In this document: in pieces, positions 1 through 29,849 of the stretch
Position numbering within the stretch: the first letter of the stretch is position 1
Layout of the letters: each line of letters starts with the position of its first letter
DNA from: Emydura subglobosa
Lineage: Eukaryota > Chordata > Testudines > Chelidae
Length of the DNA stretch: 64,000 nucleotides
Direction: 5' to 3'
NCBI GenBank assembly: GCA_007922225.1
Contig: ML680055.1
Span: 4,589,655 to 4,653,654 of the forward strand
Translations under genes and position numbers: made by a program
The notes under the pieces: generated by a model
Databases searched by the model: none
The model's input: only the letters and a program-made list of their open reading frames with translations
Told to the model about the DNA's origin: nothing

Positions 1-769
1 CACCTTCTTCTGCAGCATGGGGCGTGGGTCATTTAAGGATGATTTAAGGACGTCAGTAACTCAGCCAGAGGTTCTGGGTCTATTACAGGAGTGGGTGGGT
101 GAGGTTCTGTGGCCTGCATTGTGTAGGGGGTCAGACTACCTGATCATGATGGTCCCTTCTGGCCTTAAAGTCTATGAATCTAAAACCAACCCTGGCCATT
201 AGCAGCCAAAACTAATTACTGGCCGATGGGTTTTCTGAGCCCTGTGGGAGGGGGTGGTGGGGGCTGCCTGGTCATTCACTCGCAGTCCCCGTTGAAGAGC
301 ACCCAGTCTCTTGCAGCATGTAGAAAGCTTCTCAACCTGAAAGGTGCTGAGTGATTCCCTATGAACTCCCCAGGAATGGAGGGGGCCCAGCGAGGGGGTC
401 AGGCCAGCAGTGTTATTCGATAGCCGTAGCATGGCAGCACCCCGCACCCATGTATAGCCCTAGCCGGTGGCGTGCTCTGGTTTTGACGGGCTAGGTTGAG
501 GAACACAGTGTAGGCCCCAGACACCTTTAGCAAGGCTCCGTCCCAGGATCCCAATGTGTAACCACGGGGGAGTGGGTTTTACCACTTCCCCCTCAATCCC
601 CCATCTGCAGAGGAGCTGAGCCTGGTACCGCCACAGTCAGGCCACCTGGGCTCTTCGGCTCAAGACGTAGCAGCTCAGGCTTTCAGCTCTTGAGGCCCCT
701 GGTCTGTCAGTCGAGATGGCGGCCAGCCCGAAAGCACTGTGCAAAGTTAGTGACTTGGCCTCACAGCCC

Positions 770-905
770 CCTGGTGCAGTAGGTGAATGCTCTGTAGATG
801 AGGAAACTGAGGCACAGGGAGGGGTTGCGCGACTTCCCCGTGGTCATGCAGCAAGTGGGTGACAAAGCCAGGAATAGAACCCAGGAGTCCTAGCCTGCTA
901 CCAGG
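770..905 (+). repeat. L2-like LINE tail
   Basis: Contains the familiar order gatgaggaaactgaggcaca, a gtgacttgcc-like stretch, then gaacccaggagtcctagcc. This resembles L2 3' ends. Family assignment is by eye. Confidence 0.5.
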
Positions 906-2249
906 CAACCAGTTGTCCAGGCTCAGCACTCATGGCTGGTCAGTTAGCCATGAGGTTGCTAATATGGAGCGGAGCAGGACGACCTCTCACCAGTGGCTGA
1001 CCGTAGGAAGCGGAGAGCAAAGAAATGGAAGGCCGCAAAGGTGGGAGGTCGCTGCTGATGCGTTTCATGGCAATCGGCTCTGCTGGGGGGGGGAAGCGGG
1101 GCACATAGTGCCGTCGCTTCCAGCGGGGCACGCCTCTCAATGCCATTTGTGTCCTTCCACTCATTTGGCCAGAAGAAAAATGAGTTCCTTCACCTGGACT
1201 CTTTCAGATCCAAATTCACAGCTTGACTCTACCTTGGTAACGCGCTGCCTCTGACCAGCTCGGACTCAGGGAAGGTTTGGATTTGGCACGTGAAAACCCC
1301 CGGGTCTGAGGCGTCCCACAGCTAGGGTTTTGCTTCTGCCCGGTCTAGAAACACCGAGCCAGATTCTGATCTCGGTTCCGCCGGTTCAAACCGAGAATAA
1401 CGCCACAGCCGTCAGCGGAGCAGCACGCGCCTACAGCTGGTGTGAAAGGGGAATAGTTCAGCTGCAGGTGGAGTGGAGACTTTCGAGTGAGGAGGACCCG
1501 TCTAGCGTTTCTTTAAAGCTGTAACAGGAAGCCAGCTAGAGGAAGGCTAGAGAAGATTCTTAGCAGCAGCATGGCAGCCAGGTAGAGAGACGCACCAGCC
1601 ACGGTAGCGAGACTGTGATGATTGCTCCTGGTTTCTGTTTCAGTAAGAGCGAAGGCTCAGGGTTCCTTGGCTGTAAGCGCCGTCCAGACAAATAACACAC
1701 ACAGTTCACCAGCGAGGACCTGGCTGATGCAGAGCCGGTGAATAAATCCGCAGGGCGGCGGGAGGGCACACAGTAACACATAGCCGAGCTCACACCCGGT
1801 GTTGCCAAGGTTGTATTTCAAAACTAAGGGACTGTTTTCTTAGCACCCCTCCTCCCAGTATTATTATTCATTAATAAGCAGGGCTCGCCTGGTCTGGCCA
1901 GGGTGTGGGCGTTAACTCGCTGTGTGCAGCACTCAGCCACTCCTGATCTTGTTGCATGGAGATGAAAAAATAAGGGACGTCCCTTGTAATAAGGGTCTGT
2001 TGGCAACCCTACCTAGAGGCCCATCTGAGGTGAGGGCCCTCGTGTGATAGCTGCCATACAAACAGACAGTCCGAGACTGGTCCTGCCCCGAAGAGCTTAG
2101 CGGTCTAACTAGACAAGGCAAAGGGCTGCAGGGAAGGGATATAATACACAAGCCGAGGGAATAATGGATGCCTGCGAGCATCATGGTGGTCAAAGAGACT
2201 CTGATTTTCAGAAGGTGGGCGCCCAAGTCCTCTTTTGGAAAGAGGGGCA

Positions 2250-2425
2250 GCGCTGCCCAGTGGGTAGAGGTGCTGCACTGGGACTTGGGAGACCTGGCTT
2301 ATTCCTGGCTCTGCAACAGACCTGCTGTGTGACCTTCTGCAGGTCAGTTCACCTCTTGCTTTCCCGCCCGGCTTTTGCCTGTTTAGAGCATAAATTCTGT
2401 TTGGCTGGGATCGTCTCTGAGGGTT
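2250..2425 (+). repeat. MIR/CORE-SINE-like copy
   Basis: Shows cagtgggtagaggtgctgca (A-box-like head), gggagacctggcttattcc, then ctgctgtgtgaccttctgca. The order matches MIR-type SINEs, diverged. Confidence 0.55.
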
Positions 2426-2479
2426 TGTTCGATGGGGAGTTATTTCAGAATAGCTATTCTTTAACTCCATGATGCAGAC

Positions 2480-2605
2480 TAAGCTAATTCAGAGTAAGTG
2501 TGTCCACACATGGCGTTAATCAGGAGTAGTTCATCTGCTTTAAAATCACACCCCTATCTTATTCCAGATTAGTTTCTATGTCTAGACAAGCCCGTCCTCT
2601 ACAAA
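2480..2605. repeat. Small DNA-transposon-like element (gtctacac type)
   Basis: Has gtgtccacacatggcgttaat at the left and agtttctatgtctagacaag at the right. A sister copy of the same order lies near 63025-63180 (ggagttaattcggaatagtt, tccagattaagtttcatg). Confidence 0.4.
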
Positions 2606-3589
2606 TCCACTGCACCCAGCACAACAGTGCCCTGATCTTGTTTAGGTGCCCCATAATGCAAATAACATAATGCTTGTTTTTCTAAGAAACCATATCCTCC
2701 CAAGAAAGTGCACATCCAGGAAGCTGGCACTGCCAGCTTCTGTCAGATTAGAAAGCAGCCGGAGGAAAAGGGCCGGAAAGGTTTCTCAGAAATGCCAAAG
2801 GGGCCTGAAGATACACAGTGACTTTGCCATTTAAGTTTCTGGTCCCTGCCAGGGGCTGACAGTATCTGCTCCCGCGGCTGGGCTGCTCGTGCTGTTTTGT
2901 CTCTTTTGCTCCTTTTTTGGTGCTCTGTTCCCCCGCAAGGCTCCACCCTACGGGCTGCCGGAGTTAGTAGATAAGACTGTGGTTTCCTCACACAGGAATT
3001 AATCTCTTCTTTGTGACAGGCTATCCCATAACAGGCAGGCTTCTTGTTCAGGGTGGATTTCCAGCAGGGGATGGGGGGAAACCTCCCTCCCTCCTTAGGC
3101 AGAGCTCCAGGCTTTGCACCCTGCTGCCCCCCTGACTTGGAGAAGTCAGGGCCTGGGAAGGTCAGAGTCCCACTTGGCTGCTCCATCTCTGCTTTCTGCC
3201 AACGTCTAGGCTGCGTCTCACCATCTCCCAGCAAACGGAGCCCCTGGTTGCAAAGCGTCTGCAGCTAAAGATCTGAGCCAGCAGCGCTCCTGGGTCCTTC
3301 TGTCTGTGGGGCAAGGGATTGAAACCATCCTTCCACAGGGGCCTCTCATTACTGGGGATCAGGAGCAAATTTCCCTAGGGGTGGGTTAGCCGGTAACTGC
3401 CCCTTGCAGAGTTTCTTCCTCAGAAGCAACTGCTGCTGGCTATTGACAGACACAGAACCAGGGGCTAGATGGACTGCGGGTCTGCTCTGGTGACTCGTAG
3501 GATCCTAGGGGGTAAAGCGGCATCAAACTCCAACGGGGAACATCAACCAGCAGCTAAAGGCTGTTGTTTCAAGCCCGAGGGATCCACGC

Positions 3590-3705
3590 GAGCGGGAAGC
3601 TAAAGCTGGCGTAATGAACCACAGTCGTGGTCTGCTGTGGGGAGTGAACAGGGGATCTTCTGCATCAGCAGCACATGCCTTTGCCACTTGAGCTAAAGGA
3701 GCAGC
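3590..3705 (-). repeat. tRNA-derived SINE-like fragment
   Basis: The reverse complement reads tttagctcaagtggcaaagg, like a tRNA A-box, then gatcccctgttcactccc, like a B-box. Its length and order suggest a Pol III SINE head. Confidence 0.45.
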
Positions 3706-4101
3706 TCCTTTTGCAGCATGGAGCAGGTATTTGTCGATTGTGGGGCCGGCCAGGGCCATAGTCACACTCGCTAAAGGCCAGGTTTATAAAAGAGCCTCCC
3801 CCCCCCGCGCAGGCTGAGCACCTCCGAAACTTGAGCCACTTCAGTGAGTGCTCGAATGGGAGCCGAGCTCATGGGGATGTTAAACCAGCGCTCAGGGAAG
3901 GGGGGAACTAGGGGTCTGGACTCTGGAGACAGGCGGGAGGAGGAGAGCCCAGGGTTGGAAGGGGAGGCTGGTGCACGACCAGCGATGAGGTTGTAGGCAG
4001 GGGAGGAGCCGACAGCACCTGATCCTCTACCCCTATTTCTGGCATCATCCCCCATCACCTGCACTTGGACTTGGCTCCTATCTCTGCCTTCTTCTCCACA
4101 G

Positions 4102-21169
<17,068 letters not shown>

Positions 21170-22394
21170 GGAGGTCCGCCTTCCCCTTCCCCGGCGCCCG
21201 CCATGGGATCAGCTCAGGAGCGTAGGCATTTCATGTTTACAGAAGACCCGGCGTGTGCGTGTGTCAGCCAGAGCGTGTCTCTGGCTGGGTGTAATTTAAT
21301 GACACTCCCTCGGGCTGTCTCCCAGGACCCGGCCCCTGTGTCACCCCACTGTACCACGGGGCTGGTCCTCGCCGGCCATGCCATCCTCCTGTTGTTACCT
21401 CGGCGTGCCCGGTGCTGGGACCAGCCTGCCCTTCTGCACACTGAACTGGGAGAAGCAGGGACTGGGAGCTGCGTGCGAGGCGGGCGTGCTCGTGGCTGAG
21501 GCTGACCCAGGATTGACAAGGAGAACACGGCAGCAGCCCCGAACGGCCACCGTGGGGTCTGATTTCTGCACGTTCTGCAGACGACTGGCCCCACCTGGGC
21601 GCAGGACCCATCTCCCCCAAGGGGCAACGCGGTGCTGCTCCCCTCCGGGCCTGCTAGCAGAAAGCACGGCCCTGGTGGGATGCGGGACCGGCTCCTTCAG
21701 CAGGCTACTGGCCCAGTAATCTATGTAGCCACAGGCTCCTGGCTCCGGCCCTGACGCTTCCTAGGACGGTAGAAAGCACGTGCTCTCCGAGAACACCCTG
21801 CCCAGGCTGTGCACTCCTCCCTCACCCCCCTGCCCCGCGTTTGTCCCACAAAGCAGATGATTGTAGCATGGGCCGCCCGCCACCCATTCCCTGAGCCCCG
21901 GGGCAGGCTGGCTGCCTTCTGGGCCGAGGCCCCTCTGTCCACAGCTGTCACCCCTCACACGTGAAGCTGTGATGCAGGGGAACATAAGGGGGGGTGACAC
22001 TGGCTCCTTCCCCCCCTCGACCTGCCCAACCCCAGCCTAGATCCATCAGGATTTTCCAGACGAAAGACCAGGTCAAAAGATCTAGTGTTTCACCCAGGGC
22101 CACGCACATCCCCCCCTCCCTGTGCCTCAGTTTCCCTCCTGTATCCTGAGGATGATGATGATATTCCTTTGCAATCCGGCACCGGAAAGTGCTAGGTATT
22201 GTTCTTGCGAAGAAACGACTTAGGGGCACTCCAGCCACTAGCGTTACAAGCATGGGGCCAGATTCCCTTCCGCTGTCACTGCAATGACGCTGGGCCCTTC
22301 CGTGGGAGACACGTGGGAATTTGCCCCTTGGATGCAGCCTTTTCGCTCTCTCCCTGGATCAGCAGCCAAAGACTTGGAGGAGCTTCCTGCCCAG

Positions 22395-22580
22395 GGGTTA
22401 GCGCAAGAGTCGGGGATACAGGGTGCCCGGGTTCACCTCCTGATTCTGCCACTAGCTCCCTGCACGACCTAGGCTGTGTCACACCAGGCCTCAGTTTCCC
22501 CATCTGCAAAAATTGACCCTTACCTACCTGCCAGGGGGCTGGCGGGGCTTTGTTAGTGCATGTTAAGTGCTGTGCGATGG
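22395..22580 (+). repeat. MIR-like copy in the ITGB3 3' UTR region
   Basis: Reads gggttcacctcctgattctg, then aggcctcagtttccccatct and ttagtgcatgttaagtgctg. If the long 3' UTR is real, this SINE is transcribed with it. Confidence 0.5.
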
Positions 22581-23675
22581 AAGGGGCTATAGACAGGCTC
22601 GGTGAGAGTGTCACTCCTGCTGTGGGGCAGGAGTTTTGGGGAGCAAGGGGAGAATGTCATCACTTCCCGGGCCTGAGCTGGGGAGCAAATTCACCGCCGG
22701 GGCAGGACAGCGGCCAAGGCCTGTTTTCGTCCCGTGCCTGGGACCCAGAGCTGCCGGAGGACGAGGTGCAGGGACGCTGAGTGCGAGGTGGCTGCACTGC
22801 AGATGAAGTCGCCACGGAGCCAGACACGCTGCCCGGCCCCCCCACACACACACCCACACCCCCTGGATGGGCACCGGCACTGCCCCTTCCTGCCAGGGCA
22901 AGGCGCTGCCCCGCAGTTCTCCTCTCCTGAGCTGCTGCCAGCTGGGCCCCAAAGCCCCCGGCAGCGGGCTGGGGTGGCTGGCACCAGCTGGGGACAAGGA
23001 GGGTCCCGCACCCAGCACGGCTGTCACCCCATCAAGCAACTCTCTAGGGCGCCCCGGTGGTGAGTCGTCGTCATCTGGGACGGGACCCCCAGCGAGCAGC
23101 TGGAAGTGATAAGGGGACCCATAGGTGGAGATAAATAGCGGCACCTGCCTCCTCCTATCCCGGGAGTAGCTGACAGCACTACAGAGCGGGCGGCAGGAGA
23201 ACAGAGCAGGGCCCCCGGGACGTGTTGCAGCACGGGACCTGACACGGGGCCACAGCTGTGATTGATCCGGGCGGGCTGGCGGCTCCCCACGCTGCAGACT
23301 TAAGTCTCACAGGATGTGGCCGCCCAGCCTGCACGATCCATCGCCCCCTGGCCCTCCTTAGCGTTCGCCACGACCCACGCCCAGCCCCACGTTCGGAGCC
23401 TAGACTACACCAACGCAGGACAGAGCCAAAAGCAGCCCCTCCCATCCTCCCAGCGGCTTGCAGAACCTGGCGGGAGGTAGGAGCAGGATTCCCCGGGGAG
23501 GGGCATCAGGAGGGGGTGGGCAGAGCTGCCCCCTGTGAGAGCCAGGGTAAGGTCAGGGGAGAGGAGCTTGGGTCTGTCTCCTCCACGGTGCAAACTCTGC
23601 AATGAGCCCAGGGTGGGACGCACAGCGGGAAACCGAGAGCGGCCCAGCCTCACACAGACCTTTTCTATGGCACCG

Positions 23676-23681
23676 AATAAA
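23676..23681 (+). terminator. Candidate polyadenylation signal 1 for ITGB3
   Basis: AATAAA in the context caccgaataaaaacatt. It lies 2.5 kb after the ITGB3 stop on the sense strand, so it is a possible cleavage signal. Cleavage would be expected 10-30 bases downstream. Confidence 0.4.
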
Positions 23682-24690
23682 AACATTTTGAAGCGTGAAG
23701 GGCCTGGTCTTGATCTGCAGGCTTGCGGGGAGCTCCTGGCTAGACCAGTCGTTCTCTCACCCTGATGCCTGATGGGTGGCATCAGGCCACAGCTAGAGAA
23801 TAATGGAGCTGGCGGGGCAGTGGCAATTTAGAAAAGTGTGTGACATTTTCAACAAATCAAAACCGGGGGAGGAGGGGATGGACCAAAACGTTTTGTTTTC
23901 AACAAAATTGAAACATGTAGACCATTTTAAAAGAATTTTAAACCAAAGGAAATTTGGAAGGGAAAAGCTGTTTCCAAGGGAGACAAGGAAGAGTTTTGAT
24001 TTTCTTTGGGTCTAGGAGAACCCTGATGCGCCCCGCACAGCGCTCCCTGCAGCCACTGGTGTCTTTCCCCGTGGCTGGTCAAACCCCAGGCAGAGTTCAG
24101 CCTCCGTCCGGCCCAGGGCAGCATGAACAAAACGCTCTGGGATGCAAAGAGAAGCACAAGCCGGGAGGGGCTGAGCCTGCGCCTGCCAGCCCAGGGTGCA
24201 GCTGCCACCCAGCCCCTCGAACGCGTGTGACTCCTTTCACACACAGAGTAAACAAATGCCCCTGGATCTGCTGGCAGAGGTGATGGCTCGGTCTCTGTGT
24301 GCGGCCATAACCTGGGGTGGGCGTCACTGGGACTTTTCAGCGCTTGAGCCGAGTGGCAGCCGCTGGATTGTTTTTCCAAGCTCTGCAGAGGCTTGTGTCG
24401 GCAAACAAACCAGTCAGGGGATCGCCCCAGCCAGCAGCGGTTCAGCCCCGGGGGGTTAGTAGCTGATTGGGCTCCTCCTGTTGCTGGTGAAACAGAAATT
24501 GGCAGCCCACTTCCAGAGGTACCAGAACTGGGCCCCACCCTCACAGCAGATCTCTTGCTCCTGTATCAATCAGCCGCTGAGTCCACAGGCGTGATCTTTA
24601 ACGCCTCTATTTATAAGTTCTCTCCACCATGCGCTGCTGGGCGGCTCTCAGCTGGTGACTATGTGGAACCTGCAATCCTGCTTTCCTCTT

Positions 24691-24696
24691 AATAAA
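24691..24696 (+). terminator. Candidate polyadenylation signal 2 for ITGB3
   Basis: AATAAA in the context cctcttaataaaaactctc, 3.5 kb after the stop. It may be the distal site or simply a repeat-derived hexamer. Sequence alone cannot choose between the two. Confidence 0.35.
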
Positions 24697-26758
24697 AACT
24701 CTCTGCACAGCTTTGGAAATAGCTAATCAGTGTAACAAAGTGGTCCTGAGAGGGTTAACTGGGTTGGCCAGGTTATTATGGGATGGAGCCATGTTGTCAC
24801 TCCCCGCCCCCTTGTTTTCTCAGTGATAGTCCTCCTCCTGCCTCCCCCACACACTTTGGGATGCAATTAAAGAAAGCAGCCAGTTCCCAGCCTGCAGTCC
24901 TGTGAGTGGATAGATTCCCCTTTACAAAGCTGGTGGGCATTAAGCAAAAACCGTGAGAATTGCAACTGCTGGAGGCGTTTAATGCAGAGAATGAGGAAGT
25001 GGCGGCAAGCTAGTAAGAGACACGGCCACAATCATTTTGCAAATGAAACTCTAGATAAGGCCAATTAGAACAATTTTCCTTAGGGGCTGTAAAATCTGCT
25101 CCTCCTCAGGCACCAGGAGATCAAAGGCCTGTGAAGTATCTTGCCTGATACAGGCTGTGCAGCATTGCTGTGTGGACCGTTTCAGAGCAGGGTGAGTGAG
25201 GAGGAAAGCTGAAAAATGCAGCTGTGTCTGTGGCAGAGCTAAAAACAAAGCCTGAACAGTGCTCCAGAGGAAACGTCCTTGAAGCTGTGCTGGGGGGGGA
25301 GATTGACTGGTGGTATTGATAGTGAGAGAATTCAGGCCCCAGGGCTGGCGGGGGGAATTGAAACTGGCCCAAAGCAGTGTCTAGTTAGCAAGGGCAACAG
25401 AAGCAGCAGTGAGACACCGTCCAAGAGCATGCAGGGACAATCCCTCTGACTCAGTCCACCAAATGCAAAGGCAGCTGCAAGGGACTCCGGCTCCTGTGGG
25501 GTGTTTCCACTGGGGAGGATTTTGATTTGCAGCCGTTGGTAAATTTCATGTCATCAATGCCAGATACAGGTGACTATCAAACAGGAAGCAGCATCTCGAG
25601 GCCAGGAGGGGAGACCCCAAAGGAGCAGGAGAAAGCAGGGGGCGGTTTAGCTTGAGGGGGGACGAAGGTGCAGAGGAGCAGGGAGACGCCGCGGTCAGTC
25701 TAAAAGGGAAGAGAGCGGCGCCTTACCAGGTCCCAGCAGAATTCAATGCTCTGTCAGTACCAATGGAAGTAGCTACAGGGGCTCAGTGCCTGTGATCCGA
25801 GATGTTAGCACCTGGCTTGTTAGTTTCACAGCTGTTGTTTTCACTGGGGGGCTGTAACTGGGTTTATGGCCCATGCCTTCATAGAAGGTGGGGGGCATAG
25901 CCAAGGAGAGGCCTCTGTGTGGGGAGAGGGGGGAGCCCACCCATCCACAGAGGATGGGTTGTCCTCCTTCTACCACAAAGGAAAGCTGCCCCTTTAAATG
26001 CCTTCTGGGCCCCACCAGGGTTCTTCGTTGTCCTGTTATCACAGGTGACCCCCTCACCCCTGGCGGGAGGGGGGGTGTCGATCATGCAGAGCCACCCACC
26101 CCCCCATGCCTCGTTGCTGGCTGGGGGGTACTGAGCAGGGGTGATGGGGAGCTGATTCGCTGCCCCCGGCCGCTCAGGGCTGGATCCAAACCCAGCGATG
26201 GCTGGTTGGGTCGCCCTGGCCACGCAAAGCTGCCTGAAGCAGCTTCCAGGCGGCTCCCTGGGACGACAGGCCAGGCTCTGTGCCAGCGGTCAGCCCGGCC
26301 CCTGGCATCCGGGGTGTTTTGGGGTGAGCATGGGGGGGTGGCCACAACCTCCCCCAGATCCCGTCTGTTGGAAAGACCCATGGGGCCATGGTGCAGCGGG
26401 TGTAGGACAGCACGGCCCTGAGGCTGCTCCGCCTTGCTCCTGGACCCAGTGTGAAGAGGGCACAGCCCCCGAGCTGTGCTGGACCCAGCCCGGCCGGGCG
26501 CCGGGACCTGCCCCTGCAGCTTCGCTTCTCTCTGTCGCCGGCCACACTGTGACATCAGCCCGGAACAGTGACATCAGGGAGCCAGGGGCGAGCTCCGGGC
26601 GGTGCGGTCATCTCACGAGGTGCCCTGCCCCGGCACAGAGCTGCCACGGTCCAGGGCCCCTGCCTGCAGCCGAAGCCGTGCGCAGGCCCTGGGGCGTCCG
26701 TCCAGCCCTGCCACAGGGTGCCCGCCAGGCCCCCTCACCTCCGCTATTCCGCTTTCAG

Positions 26759-26814
26759 CCACCCAGCCTCCGGCTGGCTGCCGTGTGCGCACCAAGCGAA
26801 GCAGCTCCGGGAAC
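26759..26814 (+). CDS. Candidate 5' exon of EFCAB13-like gene (weak)
   Basis: A 56-nt segment sits between a good acceptor (ccgctttcag) and a strong donor (gtaagt). All three frames are open, so the reading frame is undetermined. One frame (HPASGWLPCAHQAKQLRE) can continue into the 29777 segment, another (RVRTKRSSSGN) directly into the 32925 exon. The call rests on splice-site quality alone. Confidence 0.2.
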
Positions 26815-27734
26815 GTAAGTCGGGTTCTCTCTCCTCAACCCAGGGTGAGCTTGGCACTAAAGATTTACACCCGGCCCCGTAGATCTGGGTGGCAAGAGCC
26901 TTATCTGTTCTCCCACGGAGAGCTGAGGGTCTGATCTCCCGTCAGGAGTGAGGAGCATGGGCAAAGCTGTGCGCGAGGACTCAGAATTTGAGCTGTCGGG
27001 AGTGAGGTGTGTGGGGGGAGCCCAGGACTGGGATAGCAGGAGGCTGCGGGCCGGGATTGAGGGGCACCGGCTGAGCTGCCTGTGGGGGAGCCCAGGGCTG
27101 GGATAGCAGGGGGCTCCATCCCCCTAGCAAATTGGAGCCCCCTGATTGGTTGCTCAACCCCAGGAAGTGGGCAAGTGGGGCAAGCAGAGCTCTCCCCTCC
27201 CCCCCTCCCGTGAGCAATGGGGTCAGGATAGTAGCTCTGCTCCGCGCCGTGCCCCTGAAACACCCAGCCAGGGAACTGGGGGCAGGAAGAGCCCCTGGAG
27301 CTGCCTCCCCCAGCCCAGAAGGGGCAGAGGGCACCCAGCTGCTGGGCCGGGGCTGAACTGCTGGGTGCTGGGAGGGTTCCTTGGAAAACATGTCCTGTTA
27401 CCTGTCCAAGGGGTTCCGAGCGAAGAGCTCTAGCTGCTGTGTGTCTACCCCGCCCCAGCTCTGTGCCCGTGGTGGTAAGTGTTATGTAATATGGATTTAC
27501 ACCGCAGTAGGAGCTGCAGCAGGAGAGATTGTCACACACCCGGGTGTGTTTGTTACCACACAAAATAATTCCTGCAGCTCCCGGACGCTTTTCAGAACAT
27601 CCGTCCTACAGCCATGCAGGCATTAAACTAAAGGAAAGTGTCCTGAACTTTAAAGACAACTTTATAGGCATGGTTGAAAGCTCCCCAGCCCCCGGTGCTA
27701 CCACAACAGAAACGAATCACAATAACTCTCTACC

Positions 27735-27955
27735 TCTCATCTAGTGCCTTGTATCTGTCAGTCTCAATGCGCTTTACACTGGAGGGTTGGCATCACTGTC
27801 CCCATTTTACAGATGGGGAAACTGAGGTATAGCGAGGGGGAAACGACTTGCCCAACATCACCCCGCAGCTATTTGCAAAGCTGGTGATGGAAATCAGGTC
27901 TCCTGAGTACCAGTCCAGTGCTCTGTCCCCTAGGCCACACTACCTGTGCAGGACT
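27735..27955 (+). repeat. L2-like LINE tail
   Basis: Has ccattttacagatggggaaa, ctgaggtatagcgaggg, acttgcccaacatcacc and ccagtgctctgtcccctagg. Well-preserved order of an L2 3' end. Confidence 0.55.
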
Positions 27956-28755
27956 AATCCTATGTCCACACGGCGCCTTGTGAATTTAAGGGTCCACCCA
28001 TGCAGAGTATATTATAGCACACAGCACTATATGTGTTAAGAGAAAGAGACGCGCACTGGGGAAATGCAGGGAAATCCGGAAGCTGGGGCAGGGGGAGATA
28101 CAGAGTTGTGACTTTTCCAGCTGGCCATTAGATGGAGCCATTACACCTCGAGTACCCAGCTGGCTGGAGCTTCACCTAGCAGCAGCTCAGGGACCAGACT
28201 GTTGCCCAAGGGAATTCAGGGAGGGTCGATGGAGGTGTTTGCGGTATTGCTGCGGGATGGCGTTTCACAAGGAGGGTGGTTGTAAGCAGCCTGACTTCTG
28301 CTCTGCAGCGGCTGGCGGAGACGCCGTTTGGGGCCTGCTCTGCAGCTCCGAGCACCTGCATCCCATGTGGCGGAGCAAAGAGCCCGGAGTCGTCGTAACT
28401 CGGCGAATGTGAATTGTTGCTCTCTGCACCAGGCCTGAGTGGGAAACAGTTTTCCCGTCCCGCCAATAGCTGTGAGAGCGAGACGTGTCCCCCCTTCCCC
28501 CACTCAAACCGGGACAAAAAGTCAAACTCTCAGTGCGAACCGGAAACCGGAGGTTTTAGTTTAGTGTCGGGGCAGCGGAAGCATTTTGTTCTGATATGTT
28601 TGAAACGTTTGGTTTCAATTTTGACCTTTCCCTTTCTAAAACTTTTCTCTAGTCAGCTTAAATCTGTAAATGAAAAGTGGCTGTGAACCAGAAAGCTGAG
28701 CGGGGGCGGGGGGTTCACTTTGAAAATGTGAAAAAGAAACCTGACAATTTTTTAC

Positions 28756-28778
28756 TTTTTTTTTTTTTTTTTTTTTTT
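28756..28778. repeat. Poly-T tract, 23 bases
   Basis: Homopolymer T run inside an AT-rich block, possibly the tail of a minus-strand retroelement or simple slippage. Confidence 0.9.
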
Positions 28779-29776
28779 GGCCCCCTCAACATTTCTGAGG
28801 TCTGGCAATTCATCAGACCTGCCCTCGTTTCACAAACAATTTGTTGTGACACATCAGCATTTTCAGTGGAAAAACTGATTGGTCGAAAAATTCCCGCTCG
28901 GTTCTTCTTCACCGCCCCAGCGTGTGCCCGGGTCTTTACAGACACGTGGGGACGGATCAGATCATCCACTGGTGTCAATTGCCAGCTCCATTGACTTCAC
29001 AGACGGGGCAGGGTTTCTGTAGACGGCTCGGTGCAGACTGGCCCCAGTCACAGCACAGAGGAAACTTACGTTCTGGGGTTCTTACGGCAAGGTTTTAATA
29101 TGGGTCTAAAACCTCAGCCTCTAGAAATCCAAGTGGTGTCCGTCTGACCCTTTTCCCCAGCTGAGAATCTGCCCCAGAGATCCCTGCACCTGCTTGCAAT
29201 TTAAAGACCCCGTCCTGCCATCAGACCCCGGTACCCGTGCAAAGCCCCAGATGACTGCAGTATTGGGCCCTTATTTCCTGCCAACTTTTACTCCCCAGGG
29301 TGGTTCTCACTCTCGTGAGTAGCCAGGCTGCCTGCATGCGCTGTGCCTGGGAACAAGCGTTCGCAGGGCTGGATTCAGCCTGAGAGACATTTCAAGCATC
29401 CTAGAGAGTTCAGGCACGCATCACCCCATTGCGATTCATGGGAAATATGCGTCTAAATTGTAGGCAGCTCTGAATACCTCTGCTTTAGTCACCAGCACAT
29501 ACACAAAGCAGTGCAAGGGGGTGCAGCACAATTACTGTATTACATTCTTCCCTGTTTTCACCATCCTCCGTCCCCTCCTTTGCATCATTAACCCTGGCTG
29601 GCCCGGCCCCTGCTCACGGAGCTGTTGTTTAACTGCTGAGATGCCAAATTGCTATTGTAAATTAAGCCTTTCGTTTTCTAGTTTGCCCCAAAAAACATCC
29701 GTGGCCCCCGGGTGCTGAAGGCCACCAGCCTTGCCTGTGCGTTTTAACAGGCTTTGTGTCCCCTTCACCCTGCCAG

Positions 29777-29849
29777 GTTTCTGCTGGAGGAAAATCCTCG
29801 CTCCGTTTCCCTTCATCTACTCGGAGAGGATTCCCAGATTTCAGCAGAG
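29777..29849 (+). CDS. Candidate 5' exon of EFCAB13-like gene
   Basis: A 73-nt segment lies between ccctgccag and gtgagt. Read to end on a codon boundary it gives FLLEENPRSVSLHLLGEDSQ then ISAE, which joins in frame to the VTPSFETLL start of the 32925 exon. Read in another frame (ending PRFQQ) it joins the 30641 segment. Transcript evidence would be needed to choose. Confidence 0.35.

Larger units (their letters stand above)
1..4101. other. ITGB3: ITGB3 intron 2 (3' part), no exon found
   Basis: The frame of exon 3 requires an upstream exon ending on a codon boundary. I looked for the Cys-rich PSI exon (human residues 1-29) here and did not find it, so this stretch is read as intron 2. It contains L2-like, MIR-like, tRNA-SINE-like and inverted-repeat remnants listed separately. 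The rest shows nothing recognisable. Confidence 0.7.
21170..24696 (+). other. ITGB3: ITGB3 3' UTR, end uncertain
   Basis: The sequence after the stop codon should be transcribed as the 3' UTR. The first AATAAA I noticed is 2.5 kb downstream and a second is 3.5 kb downstream. Human ITGB3 also has a long 3' UTR. The stretch contains a MIR-like copy and an AT-rich block. No conserved regulatory element could be named by eye. Confidence 0.5.

Noticed and set aside
1..4101. ITGB3 exon 2 (PSI cysteines)
   Set aside because: No segment encoding the CxxC-type PSI start flanked by splice sites was found. It is taken to lie upstream of the window.
26901..27563. Minus-strand open frame of 220 codons in the intergenic region
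   Set aside because: Low-complexity Pro/Ser-rich translation with duplicated ggctgggatagcagg stretches. No homologue recognised and no supporting context.
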